Below are positions 46,724 through 55,298 of a stretch of 64,000 bases of DNA, piece by piece. This DNA comes from Robiginitomaculum sp. (GTDB taxonomy: Bacteria > Pseudomonadota > Alphaproteobacteria > Caulobacterales > Maricaulaceae). The stretch lies in the NCBI GenBank assembly GCA_002733605.1, contig NVWK01000005.1:1-64000 (forward strand), written 5' to 3'. Numbering within the stretch: position 1 is the stretch's first letter; each line of letters opens with the position of its first letter. The notes under the pieces were generated by a model. It was given only the letters and a program-made list of their open reading frames with translations, made no database searches and had not been told where the DNA came from. Made by a program: the position numbers and the translations under genes.

Positions 46724-47464
46724 CTATTGCGCAACATTTGTCAGCGGAATGTTTCTGCCACTCGCACCCTTTTGACCAATTGGCCCCATACGCTTTCCGC
46801 CAATATAAAGCTCGATTGCACCCGCATCACGGATGGAAAGGATGGGTAGGTTTTGCCGTTTGGTCTCGAAAATTTCTCCCGGTACCATAATACGCGAAAT
46901 GAGCACCGTACCGTCCTTGTCCGTTACCTGTACCCAGCTCGGCCCAATCGCCTTCAGCGCGATTAAATCAGCGTCGCCCACGGTTGGTTGTAATGCGTCA
47001 AAGCCCCAATTGCGGGTTTGCTGCGTCGGCTCTGTAAGGGTCGGAGCTGAATTTGCATCGGATTTCCATCCGTACCAGCTGACAACGACGACCATACAAC
47101 TGAGGATCATGCCTGCGGCAAAGCTACCTTTGGGTATCTGAATTGTGCGTTTGGGAACATAATGTGGACGGTCTCTCATGCCCATATTGATCGGGCATTC
47201 AATGTCAATTTTATAACGGGCGACGGCATCTCTGGCATCCAGACCAAGGTGCAAAGCATAGGTGCGCACAAAACCCAGTACATAACCAAGGCTCGGCAAA
47301 GCCTCTTTATCCAAATGTTCGATAGCTTCCAGATAAGCGGTTTGAATATGTAGGGTTTTTGAAACGTCCGTAAGGCTAAGCCCTTTTTGCACGCGTGCGT
47401 CCTGCAATGCAGCGCCAATGTGCTGTGGCGCGTCTAAATGACAGCTTTGTGGCTGTACAGACAC
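46724..47464 (-). CDS. rodZ: RodZ-like cell-shape protein
   Basis: A bitopic membrane protein. The cytoplasmic HTH domain (about 15-80, 'IGAALQDARVQKGLSLTDVS', 'TAYLEAIEHLDKEALP') binds MreB in known RodZ proteins. One membrane segment follows (about 115-132), then a periplasmic DUF4115 domain (165-235, 'GPSWVQVTDKDGTVLISRIM', 'GAIELYIGGKRM'). Length (246 aa) is at the short end. It precedes ispG, a common alphaproteobacterial order. Confidence 0.88.
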   Translation of the reverse strand: MSVQPQSCHLDAPQHIGAALQDARVQKGLSLTDVSKTLHIQTAYLEAIEHLDKEALPSLGYVLGFVRTYALHLGLDARDAVARYKIDIECPINMGMRDRPHYVPKRTIQIPKGSFAAGMILSCMVVVVSWYGWKSDANSAPTLTEPTQQTRNWGFDALQPTVGDADLIALKAIGPSWVQVTDKDGTVLISRIMVPGEIFETKRQNLPILSIRDAGAIELYIGGKRMGPIGQKGASGRNIPLTNVAQ

Positions 47465-47540
47465 ATATATCTCCCTAATCCATACGACCCCATTCTGAGC
47501 GACATGAGCGTAGGAGCGCTCTTAAACCACGGCCACACCG

Positions 47541-47557
47541 GCTTGCCAAGGGCAAGC
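47541..47557. other. small GC-rich hairpin upstream of rodZ and dsbB
   Basis: GCTTGCC-AAG-GGCAAGC is a perfect 7-bp stem with a 3-base loop in the divergent spacer between rodZ and dsbB (47465-47673). No T-tract follows. It could be an operator or an RNA hairpin. Nothing else stands out in the spacer. Confidence 0.3.
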
Positions 47558-47673
47558 TCAACTAAAATTCATTTTACCTATCCTATTTTAGGGTTTAAGC
47601 ACTAATGAGGCCGTTTTCGGGAGCTTGTTTGTTCACAAAAATGGGGTTTATTTTAAAATGCGTAAGGAAAAGC

Positions 47674-48195
47674 ATGTTAAAATCTATGGATACAGGTTTC
47701 GCGCTCAAGATTGCGCCATGGTTGGCCATTTTATTGTCAGGCGGGCTATGGGCGGGCGCATTGGCGTTTGAACATCTTGGCGGCTACACCCCTTGCCAAA
47801 TGTGTTACTGGCAACGGCATGCACATAAAGCTGTACTCGTCATTGCAGGTTTAATGATCCTTGCCCGAGTTTTGTCGAAGGACGGGACGTGGGATAAAGT
47901 TTTCATGATGCTGATTGGTATCGCTTTTGCTGTCAGTTTTGGCCTCGCGTTTTGGCATATGGGTGTTGAGTATAAGTGGTGGGATGGTCCCAAAAGTTGT
48001 ATGGCTCTGCCCCCAAGCACGATCACGGCCAGTGACATATCGAAGATCTTTGAAAAGGGTGTCAAATTACCCGCCTGTTCGGATGCGCCATGGCACATGT
48101 TTAAAATTTCGATGGCAGGATATAATGCTCTGTTTTCAGGTTTCGCCGCACTCATCGGGTTTCAAGTCGCCTTCAAGGGAAACACCTATGACTAA
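47674..48195 (+). CDS. dsbB: disulfide bond formation protein DsbB
   Basis: An inner-membrane quinone reductase that reoxidises DsbA. Four membrane segments are predicted. The first redox pair is 'CQMCYWQRHAH' and the second pair lies in the external loop ('SCMALPP' and 'LPACSDAPWHMF'). I moved the start from 47605 to the ATG at 47674, which has AAGGAAAAGC before it, giving 173 aa. It overlaps coq7 by 8 bp, so quinone synthesis and disulfide formation are linked in one transcript. Confidence 0.93.
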   Translation: MLKSMDTGFALKIAPWLAILLSGGLWAGALAFEHLGGYTPCQMCYWQRHAHKAVLVIAGLMILARVLSKDGTWDKVFMMLIGIAFAVSFGLAFWHMGVEYKWWDGPKSCMALPPSTITASDISKIFEKGVKLPACSDAPWHMFKISMAGYNALFSGFAALIGFQVAFKGNTYD

Positions 48196-48781
48196 AGCGA
48201 TCTCTGCGCGCCCTGCCTCTCCGGGTGGTTCCAAACACGTAAATGTAAAACATGGGAAAACGTCACCACGTATTGCCGAAATGCTCCGTGTGGATCATGC
48301 AGGCGAGTATGCGGCGGTTGCCATTTATTCAGCGCAAGCCAAGGTGTTTTCCCGCTCGCCCAAAACGCGGAAAATTGCGGCCCAACTCAAAGATATGTGC
48401 GCGGAAGAACAAGAACATCTTGATGCATTTGATATACTTTTACGTGAACATAATGCGCGGCCAACAGCGCTTATCCCCATATGGAAGCTGGCCAGTACGG
48501 CTCTGGGGGTGACAACCGCTTTAATGGGAGAGAAGGCCGCCCACGCCTGCACCGAGGCCGTCGAAAGTGTGATCGAGCAACATTATGCGGCCCAAATCGA
48601 AGAAACCAAAGAGACAGATAAAGAGCTGTGTGCACGGTTCACGCAATTTCGCGAGGATGAATTACGCCACCGCGATTTTGCAGTCCAAGAAGGTGCCAAA
48701 GACGCGCCTGCCTATCCGGTGCTCTCTGCTTTCATCAAAGCTGGCTGTCGTACAGCGATTAGATTGAGCGAGAAAATTTAG
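48188..48781 (+). CDS. coq7: demethoxyubiquinone hydroxylase family protein (COQ7)
   Basis: A di-iron monooxygenase for the penultimate step of ubiquinone synthesis. The six iron ligands are in 'LRVDHAGEYAAVAIY' (E), 'CAEEQEHLDAF' (ExxH), 'ACTEAVESVIEQHY' (E) and 'REDELRHRDFA' (ExxH). Length is 197 aa from the ATG at 48188; the track's longer frame lies in dsbB. It may include a short flexible N-terminus rich in Ser, Lys and Gly. Confidence 0.94.
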   Translation: MTKAISARPASPGGSKHVNVKHGKTSPRIAEMLRVDHAGEYAAVAIYSAQAKVFSRSPKTRKIAAQLKDMCAEEQEHLDAFDILLREHNARPTALIPIWKLASTALGVTTALMGEKAAHACTEAVESVIEQHYAAQIEETKETDKELCARFTQFREDELRHRDFAVQEGAKDAPAYPVLSAFIKAGCRTAIRLSEKI

Positions 48782-48801
48782 GAAATATACTGGCTACAGG
48801 C

Positions 48802-49410
48802 CTATTGGCGTCTTGCTTTTAGAATGATTACGGGCTCTGTCAGGAGCTGCCCTTGGGTAACGGCGTCATCGCTTTCACCAGCAGTTTCGCGCATCTGGAT
48901 TGCCCGCACAACGTCCATGCCTTTCACCACTTGGCCAAAAACTGCATAGCCTTGACCATCCGGGTTACGTTCACCGCCGTAATCGAGCGATGTGTTATCC
49001 CCTATTGAGATAAAGAAATAAGCGGCGCTCCCGGTTCCCGGCTCATTGCGCGCAATTGAAATAGCACCATCCGTATGGGACAGTCCTGACATTGCTGTCG
49101 TTTCGTGATCGATAGGAACCGTTACAGTTTCCATCGCCAAAAGGCCGCCTTGGATAATTTCCATGCCCAGACCACGCGGATCTGTTCCCGGGCGAACGGC
49201 TCTGTAAAAGCCCTCTCCATCATAAAGCCCGCTGTCGATATAATAGAGGAAATCTGCCGCCGATAACGGGGCGAGGTCATCGTAAATTTCGATCTCGATA
49301 TTTCCAAGCTCGGTTTCAAGCACAATATGGGATTTTTTCTCCCCCCCACACGCAGACAGGAAAATAGCCGACAAGACGGCAAGCGAAATACAAAAACCTA
49401 AAAAACGCAT
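48802..49410 (-). CDS. cyclophilin-type peptidylprolyl isomerase, probable lipoprotein
   Basis: A 202-aa protein that speeds proline cis-trans isomerisation, here probably in the periplasm. The signal peptide ends in a lipobox 'FLSAC' (C23 when started at 49410), so it is a likely lipoprotein. The cyclophilin core runs from 'IVLETELGNIEIEIYDDLAP' to 'QGYAVFGQVVKGMDVVRAI'. The core is small and the active-site region 'GFYRAVRPG' keeps the FxR pattern in altered form. I moved the start from 49434 to 49410, which overlaps the HNH stop as TAATG. Confidence 0.9.
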   Translation of the reverse strand: MRFLGFCISLAVLSAIFLSACGGEKKSHIVLETELGNIEIEIYDDLAPLSAADFLYYIDSGLYDGEGFYRAVRPGTDPRGLGMEIIQGGLLAMETVTVPIDHETTAMSGLSHTDGAISIARNEPGTGSAAYFFISIGDNTSLDYGGERNPDGQGYAVFGQVVKGMDVVRAIQMRETAGESDDAVTQGQLLTEPVIILKARRQ

Positions 49411-50033
49411 TATGCCTCCAACTCCACATCCCAATACAAATAGTCCAGCCAGCTTTCATGCAAATGACCCGGCGGAAACCGGCGACCTTGCGCTTGCAGT
49501 TGATATATACTGGGCCTAAAAGGTTTTCGTTGCAAGACAAGCCCAGCCTCTTTTGGTGTGCGGCCGCCTTTTTTAAAATTGCACCTTGAACAGGCCGCCA
49601 CAATATTTTCCCAACTGGTTTTCCCGCCAAGTCTGCGCGGAATGACATGATCGAAAGTTAAATCCTGCGTACTGTCGCAATAGGTGCAGGCAAACCCGTC
49701 CCGCAAGAACAAATTGAAACGTGTGAAGGCTGGCGCACGGTTTTGAGCCACGAAATCTTTAAGAGCGACAACAGAGGGCAATGGCATTTCCACTTGGGCA
49801 GAGCGTACGGTTTGATCATATAAATCGACCACATTGACCCGTTGTAAAAACACCGCCTTGATCGCGTCCTGCCATGACCAGAGCGACAGCGGAAAATAAT
49901 TGAGCGGTTGATAATCAGCGTTCAAAATCAGGCAGGGAAAGGCGCCATTGCCCACAAGGGAAGATACGGATACGGGAATTGGAGCTACGAGGTCAGGGGA
50001 GGTTTCCAAAATGGTTTGCGCTATAATGCCCAT
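49410..50033 (-). CDS. HNH endonuclease
   Basis: A 207-aa protein with the HNH nuclease motif near residues 115-165: zinc cysteines 'CTYC', the catalytic 'LTFDHVIPRRLGG', 'SWENIVAACSRCNFKKGG'. The N-terminal part ('CLILNADYQPLNYFPLSLWSWQDAI') is conserved in a housekeeping HNH group found across alphaproteobacteria, so this is not a sign of a restriction or phage module. AGGAGGTGAGCT gives a strong ribosome-binding site. It is coupled to the downstream cyclophilin gene. Its biological role is unknown. Confidence 0.88.
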   Translation of the reverse strand: MGIIAQTILETSPDLVAPIPVSVSSLVGNGAFPCLILNADYQPLNYFPLSLWSWQDAIKAVFLQRVNVVDLYDQTVRSAQVEMPLPSVVALKDFVAQNRAPAFTRFNLFLRDGFACTYCDSTQDLTFDHVIPRRLGGKTSWENIVAACSRCNFKKGGRTPKEAGLVLQRKPFRPSIYQLQAQGRRFPPGHLHESWLDYLYWDVELEA

Positions 50034-50225
50034 AGCTCACCTCCTGCTGGAAAAAGCATAGTCTTTGTTTTGAATGTTTTTGGGTCTTTATATCTGAAAA
50101 CGAATCTCCCTTACGTTTCCATAGCTAAACCATATGACATGGTGATGACAAGAGTTTCCCCTTCATACCGCTTGTCACATCAACTGATGTAGTTTGTAGT
50201 TGCAAAGAAATACCAAAACCGGTTT

Positions 50226-51743
50226 TCACGCTTGAACCGAGAGCCCCAATAAACTGGCGAGCCGCTCCAAGCGCAATTGACCTCGCTCTGTGACCAAGCC
50301 GGCATCTCCAAAGCTTAAATGTAGAGAGAGCGCATCAGGGTTTGCGCTTAATGCGCATTGCGACAAAATAGTACGATTTCGCCCCGAAATACTCACCCCC
50401 ATCCGCATAGCTTCCCCGTAAATACACGCAGCAGATTGCATTTCGGGACTTAGTAAATAGTCGAGGGCGGCATCATTAGGTGTAGTTTTTTTACTAGTAT
50501 AGGCACTGAATAGCATCAGGGCCAGATAGGCCCGCTCGGTATGGGTTAAATTCGGAAACGGTGCGTATAGAACCGTACGAAACACCATGCGGGCTTTGTG
50601 ATCAGGATGCAGGCCTTTGCCAATACCGACCAGCAAACAGGCGGCTTGGCGTAGGCGGTTTTCATTATCAATGTTGAAACTGCGCGGGAATACTGTGTCT
50701 AGGGGCTGAAGAAATTCATACAGAGGGCGCCCGATACCTGCGCCTTGTTGACGTCCCCGTGCCAATGCACGACAAGCATCAAAAAGTGCGGGACGGTTTT
50801 TAAAATCATCAGAAAACGCGTTGTAGACCAGTCCTTCCCTTAGCCCTCCGGGCGCGATCAGTACAGATTTTGGTTTGAGCACATCCAGTAAAACATTTAA
50901 CAATAAGCCCGAGTAAGGCAATGTATCTGCGCGCCGGGACGATAAGCCCCGCCATTGCATAATTTCTTCAATCCCGGCCGGGCTATAGGCCCACTCGGCC
51001 ATCGCTTTTGTGCCCGGGATATCGAGCCTGTAATTATAGGCGACACGCAAAGGGTAGCCTATACGTTTTTGATGGATGAGAGATAAATTACGCCACGCGC
51101 CGCCAATGAGAAACAAATCTTGTCCGGTTTTATGCTCTGGCCCTTGGCTTAGATGCTCAATGATTGTCTTGCGTAAATGCGCAGGATCAAAATTGTCTTT
51201 AAACATTGAAAACGGGCCGAGCGGATAGGTTATGCCTCCAAAAGCTTTGGCCGCTTTCATCTCGATCAATTCCAGACTTGCACCTCCGAGATCGGCCGCA
51301 ATACCTTCTGCGCGTACGTCACCGGAAATCACGCCCATGGCAGACATGAACGCTTCGCGTTCGCCGCTCAGTGGCGTGATGTCAAAACCGATCTCGTCGC
51401 GCACACGGGTGATGAAACCGTGGGCGTCATTGGCATCTCTTAATGCCGCCGTGGCAGCTATCAATATCTCATCGAGATTTTGGGCCTCTGCCAATATCTT
51501 AAAACGTTTTAGAGCCGCAAAGGCCTGCTCTGCCCCTTGTACATGCAAATTGCCTGTAAGCTGTAAATCCCGACCAAGTCCTGCCAGAATTTTTTCATTA
51601 TAGATGGGGGTAAAGGCTGCGCCATACAGCTCGTAAATCACAAACCGTACCGAGTTAGAGCCAATGTCAATTGTGGCAATCCGGCGTTCTTCTATTGCCT
51701 CGGGTATCTTGTTAGATATCTTCTCAAGTATCTTCTTAGGCAT
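50226..51743 (-). CDS. ppx: Ppx/GppA family exopolyphosphatase
   Basis: This enzyme hydrolyses the ends of polyphosphate or pppGpp. The actin-fold phosphate motifs are 'ATIDIGSNSVRFVIYELYG' and 'AADLGGASLELIEM'; the second deviates from the usual DIGGGS (D-L-G-G-A-S). A helical C-terminal domain brings the length to 505 aa. It follows ppk1 after 6 bp, so polyphosphate synthesis and breakdown are in one transcript. Confidence 0.92.
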   Translation of the reverse strand: MPKKILEKISNKIPEAIEERRIATIDIGSNSVRFVIYELYGAAFTPIYNEKILAGLGRDLQLTGNLHVQGAEQAFAALKRFKILAEAQNLDEILIAATAALRDANDAHGFITRVRDEIGFDITPLSGEREAFMSAMGVISGDVRAEGIAADLGGASLELIEMKAAKAFGGITYPLGPFSMFKDNFDPAHLRKTIIEHLSQGPEHKTGQDLFLIGGAWRNLSLIHQKRIGYPLRVAYNYRLDIPGTKAMAEWAYSPAGIEEIMQWRGLSSRRADTLPYSGLLLNVLLDVLKPKSVLIAPGGLREGLVYNAFSDDFKNRPALFDACRALARGRQQGAGIGRPLYEFLQPLDTVFPRSFNIDNENRLRQAACLLVGIGKGLHPDHKARMVFRTVLYAPFPNLTHTERAYLALMLFSAYTSKKTTPNDAALDYLLSPEMQSAACIYGEAMRMGVSISGRNRTILSQCALSANPDALSLHLSFGDAGLVTERGQLRLERLASLLGLSVQA

Positions 51744-51749
51744 GTTGGC

Positions 51750-54032
51750 TTATGTCCCCTTTTGAATGCCCGCTTCCTGAACAGGCTTCTCTTGAACCGC
51801 CTCTTTCGGGGTCACGTCTTTTGATTTGGTTTTTCTCTTACGTGACACTGGTTTTAAATCAGAGGGTTTATTCATTTCCAAAGAGGCCCCTCGCCCCGAC
51901 AGGGACGGGTTTTCCATGAAGTAAATATGGGCAGAAAATTCCGGTTCTGCCTCACTTGGCTGCCGCCGCAGATAGGCGCCATCTGGTAGCAAATCCCAGC
52001 TATTTGTATTGTCTAACAAATTTGCCGTCATAATTTGGTTCATGATTTGCCGACGCACCGTCGGGTCATCTGCAGGCACCAAGGTTTCAATCCGTCTGTC
52101 CAGATTTCTGGGCATCCAGTCGGCTGAGCTAAAATAGATCAACGCATTTGGCCCCGGTAAAGCCTCGCCATTGCCAAAGCAGACAATGCGGGAATGTTCT
52201 AAAAACCGCCCGACGATGCTTTTCACACGAATATTTTCCGACAAACCATCAATACCCGGTCGCAGACAACAAATCCCGCGCACAACAAGATCAATTTGTA
52301 CCCCTGCCTGCGAGGCACGGTACAGTGTATCAATAATGTTTTGATCCACCAGAGCATTCATTTTCGCCCAAATCGTTGCCGGACGGCCGGCGCGGGCATG
52401 GGCAATTTCATCCTCGATATGCTCAACCAATGTCTCGCGCAAATTTAAGGGCGCAATTTTGAGTCGCTCCAGATTTTTTGGTTTGGAATAACTGGTGACG
52501 AAATTAAAAATCTGCCCTGTATCACGACCGATACTTTCCTTGGCTGTGAACAAAGCTAAATCGGTATAAATTTTTGCGTTCTGTACATGATAGTTACCGG
52601 TGCCCAAATGGGTATAGGTGCGTAATTTTCCGCCTTCACGGCGGATCACCAGACTGACTTTGGCGTGGGTTTTGTAATCGACAAATCCATACACCACATG
52701 GGCACCTGCGCGTTCCAAATCACGGGCCCAACGGATATTGCTAGCCTCGTCAAACCGGGCTTTCAACTCAACCAAGGCGGTCACGTTTTTCCCGCGCTCG
52801 GCTGCGTCGATGAGAGCACGGACAATCGGACTACCCTCATTCGTACGGTACAGGGTTTGTTTGATCGCCACCACGTCGGGATCTAGAGCCGCTTGCTGCA
52901 AAAATTGCACCACCACATCAAATTCTTCATAAGGATGATGCACAAGGATATCTTTTTGGGCAATTGCAGCAAAACAGTCCCCGTCATGTTCGCGTATGCG
53001 TTCGGGGAAACGGGCTTTGTAGGGGGCAAACAATAAATCGGGTCTTTGTTTTGTGATCAGTTGTGACAAATCACCAAGACCCAGAACCCCGTCAATTTCC
53101 ATGATTTCTTCGTCCCAGGCTTCAAAGCTTTCTATAAGAAAGGACTTAAGATGCTCGGGTGTATTGGAGTCCATAGCCAAGCGAATGACGCGGCCACGTC
53201 TGCGTTTTTTTAGCAAAAATTCGAAATGCCGCACCAAGTCTTCCGCTTCTTCATCAATCGCAATCTCACTGTCACGGGTCACGCGAAATAGACCATAATC
53301 CGTAATATCAAACCCCGGAAACAGTTCGGGAGCAAACAATTTGAGCACTGTTTCAAGCGGTACGAAGGTCTGGCGTTTTCCTGAAGAACTTTTTTTGATC
53401 CGGATAAAGCGCGGTACATGGGCGGGAACAATCAGCAAAGCTTTTCTATTGTCATCGACAACAACGCGTCGCTTCGGTTTCCGGTTTGTTGGGCGGATTT
53501 GTGTTTGGCCTTCGGCAGTTTGTTTTTGTGTCAATGATAACACCAATCCAAATCCGAAATTTGGAATAAACGGAAATGGGTGGGCCGGGTCGATGGCCAA
53601 TGGTGTCAACAATGGCAGAATGTCGGACACATATATGGCATGCAGAGTTGCTTTATCTTTGTCGCTAAGCTTAAGCGCCGATTTTACCTTTATACCTTCT
53701 GCGTACAATTCTTTGTGAAGCTGTTTCCACTGCGTTTGTTGCGCCGCGATTAGGTATTTTGCCCGTTTGCGAATTTTGTCCAATTGCCGACTGGGCGTTT
53801 GACCATCAAGGCTTATAGACGCCATGCCTGCGATCACTTGTGTGCGCAAACCCGCGACACGCACCATATAAAATTCGTCCAAATTATCCGCAGAAATCGC
53901 TAAAAATCGCAATCGCTCCAACAATGGATATTTTTGGTTTTGAGCCTCTTCCATCACCCGTTCATTGAACGACAACCAGGATAACTCCCGGTTGAAATAC
54001 AATGGTGCATCAGATTCTTCACTTAAGGGCAT
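51750..54032 (-). CDS. ppk1: polyphosphate kinase 1
   Basis: The enzyme that builds inorganic polyphosphate from ATP. It begins with the PPK_N region 'YFNRELSWLSFNERVMEEA'. The catalytic histidine region is 'DYKTHAKVSLVIRREGGKL' with 'YTHLGTGNYH', and a second conserved site lies in 'FSSADWMPRNLDRRIE'. Length is about 760 aa. The start is either GTG 54050 or ATG 54032; neither has a strong ribosome-binding site and I chose the ATG. The Lys/Glu-rich C-terminal tail ('KRKTKSKDVTPKEAVQEKPV') is longer than usual. Confidence 0.96.
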   Translation of the reverse strand: MPLSEESDAPLYFNRELSWLSFNERVMEEAQNQKYPLLERLRFLAISADNLDEFYMVRVAGLRTQVIAGMASISLDGQTPSRQLDKIRKRAKYLIAAQQTQWKQLHKELYAEGIKVKSALKLSDKDKATLHAIYVSDILPLLTPLAIDPAHPFPFIPNFGFGLVLSLTQKQTAEGQTQIRPTNRKPKRRVVVDDNRKALLIVPAHVPRFIRIKKSSSGKRQTFVPLETVLKLFAPELFPGFDITDYGLFRVTRDSEIAIDEEAEDLVRHFEFLLKKRRRGRVIRLAMDSNTPEHLKSFLIESFEAWDEEIMEIDGVLGLGDLSQLITKQRPDLLFAPYKARFPERIREHDGDCFAAIAQKDILVHHPYEEFDVVVQFLQQAALDPDVVAIKQTLYRTNEGSPIVRALIDAAERGKNVTALVELKARFDEASNIRWARDLERAGAHVVYGFVDYKTHAKVSLVIRREGGKLRTYTHLGTGNYHVQNAKIYTDLALFTAKESIGRDTGQIFNFVTSYSKPKNLERLKIAPLNLRETLVEHIEDEIAHARAGRPATIWAKMNALVDQNIIDTLYRASQAGVQIDLVVRGICCLRPGIDGLSENIRVKSIVGRFLEHSRIVCFGNGEALPGPNALIYFSSADWMPRNLDRRIETLVPADDPTVRRQIMNQIMTANLLDNTNSWDLLPDGAYLRRQPSEAEPEFSAHIYFMENPSLSGRGASLEMNKPSDLKPVSRKRKTKSKDVTPKEAVQEKPVQEAGIQKGT

Positions 54033-54088
54033 AGTGAAACTGCTTATCACAGCTAGACAGCACGTCTATAGGCTAAAATGTGTAATTT

Positions 54089-54562
54089 TTATGCTACGCT
54101 TACCGAGCGGTCTTCGGTCAAAAGCAGATGCAAGCTTTCCGAATTGGGGGCGCTGCGCAAACGTGCACGCATATCTTCACGACGCAAAAGCCTTGAAATT
54201 TGTGCCAGAGCTTTGAGATGGTCACCCCCTGCATTTGCAGGCGCCAGTAAAAGTGCCACCAAATCCACCGGACGGTCATCTATGGAATCATATTCCAACG
54301 GCGTCTCCAAACGGGCAAATACAGCACGGACTTTGTCCAGTCCTTCAAGGCGGGCATGGGGTATAGCAACGCCATACCCGACCCCGGTACTGCCAAGGCG
54401 CTCGCGCTCCATAACGGCACTGACCACATCGCGGCCTTTAAGGTTCGCAGCAGCGCCGCAACTCACGGCCATATCAGCCATTTCCTGCAAGAGCTGTTTC
54501 TTGCTGACAGCATTTAATCCGACACAGACACAGCCGGGTACAAACAAAAATTCGGGTTTCAT
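54089..54562 (-). CDS. ptsN: PTS IIA-like nitrogen regulatory protein
   Basis: A phosphoryl-carrier protein of the PTS-Ntr system that links nitrogen and potassium state to other regulators. The phosphorylated histidine is in 'GVAIPHARLEGLDKV'. The fold is the fructose/mannitol IIA type ('DDRPVDLVALLLAPANAGGDHLKAL'). Length is 157 aa. It lies 50 bp after hpf and in the usual rpoN-hpf-ptsN order. Confidence 0.94.
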   Translation of the reverse strand: MKPEFLFVPGCVCVGLNAVSKKQLLQEMADMAVSCGAAANLKGRDVVSAVMERERLGSTGVGYGVAIPHARLEGLDKVRAVFARLETPLEYDSIDDRPVDLVALLLAPANAGGDHLKALAQISRLLRREDMRARLRSAPNSESLHLLLTEDRSVSVA

Positions 54563-54612
54563 GAGGTCTCGCGACTCGCTATTCTCTATATGGGGGGACG
54601 CTCTTAGCGTGC

Positions 54613-55179
54613 TTATCCTTGCGGGTCAATCCACCCTACATTGCCATCACTGCGTTTAAATACCACATTGATGCCACCGTGAACGGTACTGCGGAACACA
54701 ACGGCGCTTGAATCGGTTAATCCAAGCTCTAAAGAGGCCATACTAACGGTCATTGTGCGCACTTCGGTCTTTTTCTCTGCAATCACCAGAGGTTCTGCCG
54801 GAAGGCTCGTATCTTCATCCTCTGTCTCTTCCGAAACCGGGTTTTGCAAAATATACATGGCCATTGCCTCGGCCTTGGCTTCTTGTTGATGATCTTTCAT
54901 GCGGCGTTTATAGCGGCGAAGTCGTTTCTCAAGATGCGTCAATGCTTCATCCGAAGCCGCATAGGCATCCGAAGCCGCCCCATTGGCCTGCATGTTCGCT
55001 CCCGAAGGTAAATGTAAAGAAATTCCAGTTTGAAACCCTGATCCCGCCTTGGAAATCGAGATATGGGCCTCCCCGTCTCGATGTATATACTTGTCCATCA
55101 TGCCCTCTAATCGCCCACGTATACGCTCACTTAGCGCTGGTGATACATCAATACCTTTAGAAACAATCTGGATTTGCAT
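54613..55179 (-). CDS. hpf: ribosome hibernation-promoting factor, long form
   Basis: This protein binds and dimerises idle ribosomes. The N-terminal S30AE domain begins 'QIQIVSKGIDVSPALSERI' and a C-terminal dimerisation domain ends with 'GGINVVFKRSDGNVGWIDP'. The linker includes 'LRRYKRRMKDHQQ'. The ATG at 55179 follows AAGGAGATCGCCT, so the track's 37 extra residues are not translated. Length is 188 aa. It lies 119 bp after rpoN, a gap large enough for its own promoter. Confidence 0.94.
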   Translation of the reverse strand: MQIQIVSKGIDVSPALSERIRGRLEGMMDKYIHRDGEAHISISKAGSGFQTGISLHLPSGANMQANGAASDAYAASDEALTHLEKRLRRYKRRMKDHQQEAKAEAMAMYILQNPVSEETEDEDTSLPAEPLVIAEKKTEVRTMTVSMASLELGLTDSSAVVFRSTVHGGINVVFKRSDGNVGWIDPQG

Positions 55180-55298
55180 AGGCGATCTCCTTTGTGTTTT
55201 GGCCTGCGGAAAGTATAGCACATTTGCGCCAAAAAGCGCAGCGAAAAAAGCAAATTTATTTGCTGATGTGTTAACGCTACAAATGCGCATCTGTGGTA

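Noticed and set aside
49410-50033. HNH nuclease as part of a restriction, phage or defence module
   Set aside because: Its neighbours are housekeeping genes and its N-terminal pattern belongs to a widespread core HNH group.
50215-50226. AAAACCGGTTTT palindrome at the ppx stop
   Set aside because: It has no loop and no T-tract, and short palindromes of this kind are expected by chance.
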